Part shown: in pieces, positions 58,361 through 64,000 of the stretch
Numbering within the stretch: position 1 is the stretch's first letter
Layout: each line of letters opens with the position of its first letter
NCBI RefSeq assembly: GCF_038006045.1
Contig: NZ_JBBOUK010000001.1
Coordinates: forward strand, 279,001 to 343,000
Length of the DNA stretch: 64,000 nucleotides
Source of the DNA: Exiguobacterium sp. FSL W8-0210
GTDB taxonomy: Bacteria; Bacillota; Bacilli; Exiguobacteriales; Exiguobacteriaceae
Direction of reading: 5' to 3'
Notes under the pieces: generated by a model
What the model was told of the DNA's origin: nothing
What the model saw: only the letters and a program-made list of their open reading frames with translations
The model's database searches: none
Position numbers and translations under genes: made by a program

Positions 58361-60009
58361 TAAGACGATTGTTCGCCGGCACGAACGGTCTGTTGTAATG
58401 AACTGATCCGCGACTCGAGTACCGCACTATGTGTCTTCAGTTCCGTCTGCTGGGTGACGTGGTGTTGCATCTGTTCCCCGAGCACCTGGCTGTAAGACGA
58501 GAGTTCTGACATCAACTGCTGAACCGACTGTAGATGTTCCTGCATGTTCGACTGAACATCTGCGACGATCTGGCGTTGGTGTTCCACGGTACCCAGTGTC
58601 GTCTCAATCGTCGTCGCTTCGGTCAGCATCTGTTTTAAATGCTCCGTTGCCGTCTCGAGCTGTTGCGACGTCGAAAGAAAACGTTCCGTCATTTGCGAGA
58701 GTGCTTGTTCGACTTGATCGAGCCCCGCCGTCCACATCTGATTGACCTGCCGAATATGGTCCGTACTCGTCCTAATATCGATCGCTAGTTTTTCGACCTC
58801 CTTAGCGACGACCGTGAAGCCGCGACCAGCTTCTCCGGCACGGGTTGCCTCAATCAGCGCGTTCAGCGACAAGCGGCGCGTCTCTTCAGCGACACGCTGG
58901 ATGTGGGAAATCGAGGTCTCCATCTGCTGCTGTAGATGTGAGGTCTGTTGCAAGATTTGCTCTGTCGTCGCGGATTGTTCTTTCAGCAAGTGGCTTTCTT
59001 GTTGTAATGTCCCAAGTGTCGTGTGATTCGTCTGAACAGTCTGTTGAAAACGGGTTACGGCATGTTGACTGTTCAGAAGTGTCGTTTGCATCTCGCTTAA
59101 CGCATCGTGTCCTTGGACAGTCAAACGTGTCGAAGCGACAATCGTCTGATCCATCTGTGTCGATTGCGCAAGTAAGGAACCGGCAACTTCATCGACGGCT
59201 TGGACTGATTGATCCATTGCGGATAAGCGCGAAGAGAAGTGGGGCTGGACGGATTCAAGCTCCTGACTGGCTTGTTGCATCTCCGTCGTTAAGTCATTAA
59301 TTTGTTGCATCAACTGATTGTATTGAAACGTCAGCTGTTGTAACTCAAAGGTCGTCGTCTTGAGCGTTAATGGACGATACGAGCGCTTCGCATGCGCTTC
59401 TTCAATCTGTAAGGCGAGTTTCGATAACGGTGCCAGTTGGCGTTGAATCCGCCAGCGAATCAACAGGCTGATGCTGACAAGTGTGACTACGCTCACCCAG
59501 ACGAGTGTCCAAGCTAAATCTCGAGCAGGGGCGATTAATTTATCACGGTCGGTCGTCAGTAAGATGACGTCATCGAGTTCTGGAATCGTCATCGCGACAA
59601 GAAATTGGTCTTGATACGAAAATGCATATGTACGTGCATTCTTTAAGTGCTGTAGTAGTTGTTTTCGTTTTGCTGGTTCGAGTGTCAACGGTCGGAACGC
59701 ATCACTCGTGTTCAGGCTTTGAAAGCGAACCGTGTAGTCGTCACGTGATAAGTCGGTTCGCTGTTGCTGTTGCAATCGTTTGATGGCACGCGAGCGGTCA
59801 GTTGCGTCCTCCGGATACGCGAGAAACGTTGCCCGGACGTTCGCGTCGAACATCGTTAACTCACGCATCAGCCGTTCCTCAGTTGCTGTGACGGATTGTT
59901 GATACGATGCGTAAACGCTTAGACCACTGATCATGATCAATCCGATGGCGACGATCGGAATCAACCATCCATTTAGTTGCTGTGCTAATAATCGTTTTTT
60001 CGTAAGCAT
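58360..60009 (-). CDS. Methyl-accepting chemotaxis protein with extracellular sensor and HAMP
   Basis: A 549-residue chemoreceptor. TM1 (about 15-35) and TM2 (about 167-187) flank an extracellular domain of about 130 residues, probably a single Cache-type fold. HAMP covers about 188-240 and the signalling bundle about 250-540. The tip reads [20 protein letters not shown], where most receptors have [17 protein letters not shown]: the QTNLL part is replaced by ETRRL. The [18 protein letters not shown] part is normal. Start at ATG 60009 behind GGGAGGAGATG. Confidence 0.9.
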   Translation of the reverse strand: MLTKKRLLAQQLNGWLIPIVAIGLIMISGLSVYASYQQSVTATEERLMRELTMFDANVRATFLAYPEDATDRSRAIKRLQQQQRTDLSRDDYTVRFQSLNTSDAFRPLTLEPAKRKQLLQHLKNARTYAFSYQDQFLVAMTIPELDDVILLTTDRDKLIAPARDLAWTLVWVSVVTLVSISLLIRWRIQRQLAPLSKLALQIEEAHAKRSYRPLTLKTTTFELQQLTFQYNQLMQQINDLTTEMQQASQELESVQPHFSSRLSAMDQSVQAVDEVAGSLLAQSTQMDQTIVASTRLTVQGHDALSEMQTTLLNSQHAVTRFQQTVQTNHTTLGTLQQESHLLKEQSATTEQILQQTSHLQQQMETSISHIQRVAEETRRLSLNALIEATRAGEAGRGFTVVAKEVEKLAIDIRTSTDHIRQVNQMWTAGLDQVEQALSQMTERFLSTSQQLETATEHLKQMLTEATTIETTLGTVEHQRQIVADVQSNMQEHLQSVQQLMSELSSYSQVLGEQMQHHVTQQTELKTHSAVLESRISSLQQTVRAGEQSS

Positions 60010-60099
60010 AAAAAAACATCTCCTCCCGTGTACCTATCGGAAGGAGAAGAAACAACATGTATGAAGGTGTTGTACGGCTTGTGTAAAGGTCTTGTGAAT

Positions 60100-60276
60100 C
60101 TAATTCACGTAAATCGGAAGGACAGTTGCAAGATGGGTCATAAGTGCTTGTGTCTCTTCTTTTGGTTCAGATGTGACGTAAATGATCAACGCAGCAGCAA
60201 CGATGACGAAGATAGCGATGACAAGAATGATGAAGAATGGCATATTACTTTTTCGTTTTTCGGCTTGACGGTCCAT
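60100..60276 (-). CDS. Small single-span membrane protein
   Basis: A 58-residue protein I do not recognise. The ATG at 60276 follows TAAGGGGGAATC. Residues about 12-35 form a single hydrophobic helix, preceded by a basic stretch (RQAEKRKSN), so the C-terminus, with TSEPKEETQAL, is probably outside. It lies between two motility or signalling genes, but nothing links it to either. Confidence 0.6.
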   Translation of the reverse strand: MDRQAEKRKSNMPFFIILVIAIFVIVAAALIIYVTSEPKEETQALMTHLATVLPIYVN

Positions 60277-60421
60277 GAAAGATTCCCCCTTAATGATGTA
60301 GACGCTAGACATATTTGTTTGATTCCCTCTCCTCTTGTTTGAAAACCTTGGAAAAAGAGGGGAATGTGTAATCTGACGGGAATAGAGTAACTATCTGAAA
60401 TGGAATGAGGAGGATGTCGTC

Positions 60422-61504
60422 GTGCTTACGTTGCTTAATTCATTGTTGTTGAACTTCTCACTGTTGATTGCGACATTGCTGTTTGCGTTTTTACCGCTAA
60501 GACGGATCGAGCGCATCTCGCCTAACTCTTCCTTACAAGTCCGACTCGCGATCGGTTGTATCGCCGGTGTGATTGGTGCACTGTTGATTTTCAACAGTAT
60601 CTCCTATGACGTTGCAAAGATTGATTTGCGTCTTGTTGCACTCGTCACAGCGTACTTTTATGGGGGATTAGTTAGCGGGAGCATCACGATGCTGTTCATT
60701 ATCGGTGCTCGATTCGCGGTGACACCAGCTGGCGAATACCAAGGACTGATTCTGACGACCTTGATCTGTGTCGCGTTACTCGTGACGGCGACGATTTATC
60801 GCCGGTTTGCTGCTCAGCGAATGAAGGATTATCTCGTGTTGCTTGGAACAGGTATCGCATACAGCTTACCGGCGCTATATTTATTGACGAACACGTTCGA
60901 GCGGTTTTTAGAGATTGCGCTCGTCTATATCATCGTCATCATGATTGGTGGTTACGTCACCTATCGTTTCCTACAAGAACTAAGGAAGCATTTTTTGTTC
61001 GTGCATACGCAACAAGAACTGGCTTTAACGGATGGACTGACACAACTGGGAAACCGCCGAAAACTGGATGAGACGTTAGCCGAGTACGCTCAGAACGGAA
61101 CGGTCTTTTCCGTCCTCATTCTTGATCTCGATCATTTTAAATCAATCAACGATACATACGGTCATGAAGGGGGCGACGTCGTCTTACGGCAACTCAGTCA
61201 TCTCTTGCAATCGTATTGTCCAGAACAGGGCGTCGTCGGTCGGTACGGTGGTGAAGAGTTTGTCTTACTGTTGCCGGACGTACCACTCCGACAAGCGGAA
61301 CGACTGGGGGAACGGGCCTGCGCTGATCAACACTTCGTCTATAAGGAGCATCCTGTGTTTCATGTCACGTTATCGCTAGGGGTTGCCTCTTCTGATCAAG
61401 CATCGACCGTATTTGAGACCGTCCAAAAGGCAGATTTAGCGTTATATGAAGCCAAACAAACCGGACGAAATCGCGTCGTCTGTTATCGAGACCCTTTGCT
61501 GTAA
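60422..61504 (+). CDS. Diguanylate cyclase with a 5TMR-LYT membrane sensor
   Basis: A 360-residue protein. The N-terminal roughly 190 residues form the 5TM receptor of the LytS-YhcK type (GALLIFNSISYDVAKIDLR, YFYGGLVSGSITML). The C-terminal GGDEF domain has the active-site motif RYGGEEFVLLLP and the metal Asp in LDLDHFKSIND, so it should make cyclic di-GMP. The GTG start at 60422 follows GAGGAGGATGTCGTC. No RxxD inhibitory site is evident. It resembles the sensor of the LytS-like kinase at 29567. Confidence 0.9.
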   Translation: MLTLLNSLLLNFSLLIATLLFAFLPLRRIERISPNSSLQVRLAIGCIAGVIGALLIFNSISYDVAKIDLRLVALVTAYFYGGLVSGSITMLFIIGARFAVTPAGEYQGLILTTLICVALLVTATIYRRFAAQRMKDYLVLLGTGIAYSLPALYLLTNTFERFLEIALVYIIVIMIGGYVTYRFLQELRKHFLFVHTQQELALTDGLTQLGNRRKLDETLAEYAQNGTVFSVLILDLDHFKSINDTYGHEGGDVVLRQLSHLLQSYCPEQGVVGRYGGEEFVLLLPDVPLRQAERLGERACADQHFVYKEHPVFHVTLSLGVASSDQASTVFETVQKADLALYEAKQTGRNRVVCYRDPLL

Positions 61505-61514
61505 TTAAAAGCTA

Positions 61515-61542
61515 CCCCGCTCGACCGATTGGTCAGGCGGGG
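61515..61542. terminator. Hairpin between the GGDEF gene and the NUDIX gene
   Basis: CCCCGC pairs with GCGGGG and inner GACC with GGTC. It is GC-rich and lacks a T-run, so it is a moderate candidate. Confidence 0.6.
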
Positions 61543-61551
61543 CAGTTGTGT

Positions 61552-61959
61552 TTAGTGATGCAGTAACGAAAATACATCATGGCGTTCAAAATCAGCGAGA
61601 ATATTCGGCGCAATCAACTCACGGATCGTTGTTTCGTCCGCCCAGAGATAGGCGTCGTGTTCTGCCGATAATTGAACGTCTGTTTGATTCGTCGCGCAGA
61701 CGTACATCAAGAGAATGATTTGCCGATTGGGATGCGTCAGGAAGCTCGAGGCATAGAGCAGATGCTTCGGCGTAACGGTCAATTGTGTCTCTTCTTTAAT
61801 CTCGCGAATGAGACTGTCGACTGGCAATTCACCGAAGTCGATCTTGCCACCCGGACATTCCCATGTCCCGCCACCGAAGTCAGCAGCAGCCCGGCGGACG
61901 ATCAGGAGACGTTGCTCGTGAATGATGATGCCTTTGACGGCAGGAACGATTGCTGTCAT
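61552..61959 (-). CDS. NUDIX hydrolase (MutT-like)
   Basis: A 135-residue NUDIX protein with the box GGKIDFGELPVDSLIREIKEE at about residues 37-57. The N-terminal AVKGIIIHEQRLLIVRR is typical of the MutT/NTP-cleaning group. Start at ATG 61959, overlapping the stop of the peptidase gene by four bases, so the two are coupled. The substrate cannot be read. Confidence 0.88.
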   Translation of the reverse strand: MTAIVPAVKGIIIHEQRLLIVRRAAADFGGGTWECPGGKIDFGELPVDSLIREIKEETQLTVTPKHLLYASSFLTHPNRQIILLMYVCATNQTDVQLSAEHDAYLWADETTIRELIAPNILADFERHDVFSLLHH

Positions 61960-62606
61960 TTGACGGGACTCCGCGACAATATGACGGGATCGATTCCTTC
62001 TGTTTCGACGAGGTGCTGATCGCGTAGATAGATCCCACTCTCGTCAGCTAGTCCGAAGGCACGGTCTGTGCTTTCTTCCGCAAAGGATTGCACGAGATGG
62101 GCAGCTTCGCCCCACGTCTCGTAATGGACACAAATGACTGCGTCTTTCAGTAAGGCAAGACCAGGCAAGCGAAGACGTTGATTGTCGCGTTGGTCGATCG
62201 CCGGAATCACACACCGTTCAGGCGAAACGAGGGCACCGGCTGAAAAGCCGGCGACCGGAACACCATCTGCGAAACGCGACTGAATGATGTCACCGATCGG
62301 TGTAGCGACCAAGTATTGCTGATACAATTCGGTCTCGCCACCGGAGATGATGATGCCCTGACACTGCTGTAGTTGTGCAAGTTGTTCGTCCGTTGTTGCG
62401 TCAGACAGTGGCAGATGGACGAACGACGAGATGCCATCTTCCTCTAACGGCTTCGTATAGATCGAGGCGTAGCTCGTCCAGTCCTTACCGGTCCGCGGAA
62501 CGTATAGAATCGCGACCGGTCCACCATTCGTTAATGTAGCAAATCGTGTTCGTAAGTTCGGTGTAAAAGGAGGACCGCCTCCGAATAAGAATAAATGAGT
62601 ACGCAT
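61956..62606 (-). CDS. Peptidase S51 (dipeptidase E-like)
   Basis: A 216-residue protein of peptidase family S51, with the alpha/beta fold of class I amidotransferases. The nucleophile Ser is in AGFSAGAL (about residue 120), preceded by IIISGGETELYQQYL; the catalytic His/Glu follow in VCVHYETWGEA-like sequence. Family members cut after Asp or process cyanophycin. Start at ATG 62606, with GGAGGGATGACTTC upstream. It is coupled to the NUDIX gene. Confidence 0.87.
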   Translation of the reverse strand: MRTHLFLFGGGPPFTPNLRTRFATLTNGGPVAILYVPRTGKDWTSYASIYTKPLEEDGISSFVHLPLSDATTDEQLAQLQQCQGIIISGGETELYQQYLVATPIGDIIQSRFADGVPVAGFSAGALVSPERCVIPAIDQRDNQRLRLPGLALLKDAVICVHYETWGEAAHLVQSFAEESTDRAFGLADESGIYLRDQHLVETEGIDPVILSRSPVK

Positions 62607-62655
62607 GAAGTCATCCCTCCAACCAATGTAATAGAAAAAGTATAGCAGAAATCAA

Positions 62656-63654
62656 TCAATTGGAAATGTGCTGGTAGAATGATTGTCTGCGGAACCACGT
62701 GTGATGTTGTTTCCGTTCTTGAAAGAGAACAAACAGAACGAAGGCGATAACGAGACCGCGTCCGATCCATGGTAAAACGAGAAGACCGTAGTTCATCGCA
62801 GCAAACAGCTGGAGTAAGAAACGACGTTTACTCGGATCCCGCAGATACGTGATCAGCGGGAGTTGCTGGTGCGTCTGCTTGAATAATCGCAGATGAAAGA
62901 ACGGACGCTTTCGGTGAGACGGCTTCGGTAAGGCACCGTTCAATTCAAGGACGGTCGCCGATAAACTCGACTGTCGTTTCGTCGACAACAGGATATCCTC
63001 CGTTAATCCGTCCTCTCGCCGCGACCAGTGCTGGACATGAAGGGATCCGAACAGCAACACACACAGTGCGACGACGAAGAGGACAGGGTGCGGTTGAAGC
63101 CAAAGCAGGAGTAACAGAGTGATGCGTCCGGTTGCCAGGACGAGAAGACCGCTCCATTTCCGCAAGAACCGTTGCCCAGATAACCGATATGTCCAAAAGC
63201 TAAAGAACGGTTGGAGCAAAGAGAGCACGAGACTAATCAGCAGTACTGTGATACTAGATTGGTCAAACCGGATGCTATGTAGCGGAAAACAGAGTAGATG
63301 TAATCCGGCAGTCATTAGAAAAATCCTCACGAAGTGATACCGAACGGAATACCACTTCATTCGAACGATCGCTCCAGGAACCGGTTTGAAGAAGAGGCGA
63401 TCTGCCGGTTCGAACCAGGCGTAAAAGGCGGGCAGGAATCCATACAGAATCCATCCGAGTAAAATCCAAGCGACCGGAACTGTTTGAACCCAGTCCGCTT
63501 GACCACTTAAAATCTGCACCGCTTCATAGATGATGAATAGAACGACTGGAACGACAAGATACAGCAAAATCGTCCAGTCGAAGATTTCTCGGAAGAAGCG
63601 ACGTTGTTCCGCATGCCGTCGACGGATCCGTTGCTTCAAAAAGGTTTCAATCAT
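62656..63654 (-). CDS. ABC transporter membrane subunit (EcsB-like)
   Basis: A 332-residue membrane protein with about six helices, Arg-rich loops and no signal. Its start overlaps the ATPase gene by eight bases, so it is the membrane partner of that ATPase. The N-terminal LKQRIRRRHAEQRRFFREI and the hydrophobic core resemble the EcsB family, which acts in protein secretion and peptide pheromone export in Bacilli. The family match is by overall pattern only. Confidence 0.7.
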   Translation of the reverse strand: MIETFLKQRIRRRHAEQRRFFREIFDWTILLYLVVPVVLFIIYEAVQILSGQADWVQTVPVAWILLGWILYGFLPAFYAWFEPADRLFFKPVPGAIVRMKWYSVRYHFVRIFLMTAGLHLLCFPLHSIRFDQSSITVLLISLVLSLLQPFFSFWTYRLSGQRFLRKWSGLLVLATGRITLLLLLWLQPHPVLFVVALCVLLFGSLHVQHWSRREDGLTEDILLSTKRQSSLSATVLELNGALPKPSHRKRPFFHLRLFKQTHQQLPLITYLRDPSKRRFLLQLFAAMNYGLLVLPWIGRGLVIAFVLFVLFQERKQHHTWFRRQSFYQHISN

Positions 63655-64000
63655 GCTCGAGCACCATCGCTTCCATTATGTCGAACAAGCGAGCGCCTGG
63701 CTGACCGGAGGCTTCACCAATCTGAGCGAGTGTTCCTTGATGTTTAATGCGTCCCTGATCAATCCAGACGAAATCGTCACACAGACGTTCCGCGGAATCG
63801 AGGACATGGGTGACGAGCAGAATCGCCACACCACGCGTTCGTTCTGCTTCGAGTAAGTGTAACAACCGAATCGTCGCGACCGCGTCGAGACCAACGAACG
63901 GTTCATCGATGATCAAGCAGTCCGCGCGTTGCATCAAGGCACAGACGAGCATCACCTTCTGTTTCATTCCTTTAGAGAAAGAGGATACATAGTCACCTGT
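63647..64000 (-). CDS. ABC transporter ATPase subunit (partial, EcsA-like)
   Basis: The C-terminal 117 residues of an ABC ATPase; the start lies beyond the right edge. The visible part holds the ABC signature SFSKGMKQKV, Walker B with the catalytic Glu in CLIIDEPFVGLD, and the switch His in VTHVLD. The Walker A half is outside the window. It overlaps the membrane subunit gene by eight bases. Confidence 0.88.
   Translation of the reverse strand, partial: TGDYVSSFSKGMKQKVMLVCALMQRADCLIIDEPFVGLDAVATIRLLHLLEAERTRGVAILLVTHVLDSAERLCDDFVWIDQGRIKHQGTLAQIGEASGQPGARLFDIMEAMVLEHD

Noticed and set aside
1-64000. CRISPR arrays, tRNA or rRNA genes, prophage
   Set aside because: No regularly spaced repeats, no CCA-ended cloverleaf or rRNA signatures and no phage structural genes were seen on reading the window.

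Overview
The window reads as a chromosomal segment of a low-to-mid GC Gram-positive bacterium (Bacillota, Bacilli), most likely an Exiguobacterium. The basis is Bacillus-type gene content and order (a ywhB-like tautomerase, ywhD, speE and speB close together; ywiB; csoR-copA-copZ; fadF with a FadR-type operator; ytxJ; HemAT), strong AAGGAGG ribosome-binding sites, and no archaeal or proteobacterial signatures. The genus is an inference from gene style. No rRNA, tRNA, CRISPR array or prophage was seen.

Layout. Positions 1-7466: an SDR-like protein (cut by the edge), a tautomerase, an unrecognised gene, ywhD, a metallophosphoesterase, a BCCT osmolyte transporter, a nitroreductase, and the polyamine genes speE and speB. 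Positions 7469-8300: a scar where the 5' halves of a LysE-type exporter gene and a divergent sortase gene were lost together. Positions 8309-10143: an IS1182-family element. Positions 10149-16285: the HemAT oxygen sensor, the csoR-copA-copZ copper operon and a DHA2 drug exporter. Positions 16404-19881: an operon of gabD, an AlsS-like enzyme and ytxJ. Positions 20100-25252: a GH13 glucosidase under a LacI-type operator, a gene-free stretch full of structured repeats, ywiB, a NUDIX gene and a secreted alkaline phosphatase with a candidate Pho box. Positions 25300-35750: fadF, a MerR regulator with an unresolved start, a CNNM/CorC-like membrane protein, an orphan LytS-like kinase, galM, a DegV protein, paired crcB genes and a chemoreceptor. 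Positions 35828-39981: a quinone-oxidoreductase-like enzyme, a DUF4352 protein, a nucleotidyltransferase and a divergent HxlR regulator/CatE-like pair.

Positions 39992-41826 hold a second, apparently identical copy of the IS1182-family element in the opposite orientation, so the 29.8 kb between the copies could invert. Beyond it lie a NIPSNAP-NUDIX fusion, a DedA protein, then a surface and probably metal-handling group (PepSY membrane protein, YtkA-like lipoprotein, an Asp-rich calcium-repeat protein, a His-rich MPNTG-anchored protein, CopC and CopD), an OatA-type acyltransferase, a methyltransferase/response regulator/kinase operon, an Ada-AlkC-GNAT alkylation operon, a kinase-like P-loop protein, a NUMOD4 protein lacking the usual HNH histidines, a second membrane chemoreceptor, a 5TM-GGDEF protein, a NUDIX/peptidase S51 pair and the start of an Ecs-like ABC exporter.

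The least explained signal is a roughly 155-bp intergenic element present twice (22158-22312 on plus, 37534-37694 on minus). Its copies share a nested three-arm fold with compensated base changes and match no element type I can name. Nearby, near-duplicate hairpins and a second large inverted repeat make 21938-22367 an unusually structured gene-free stretch.
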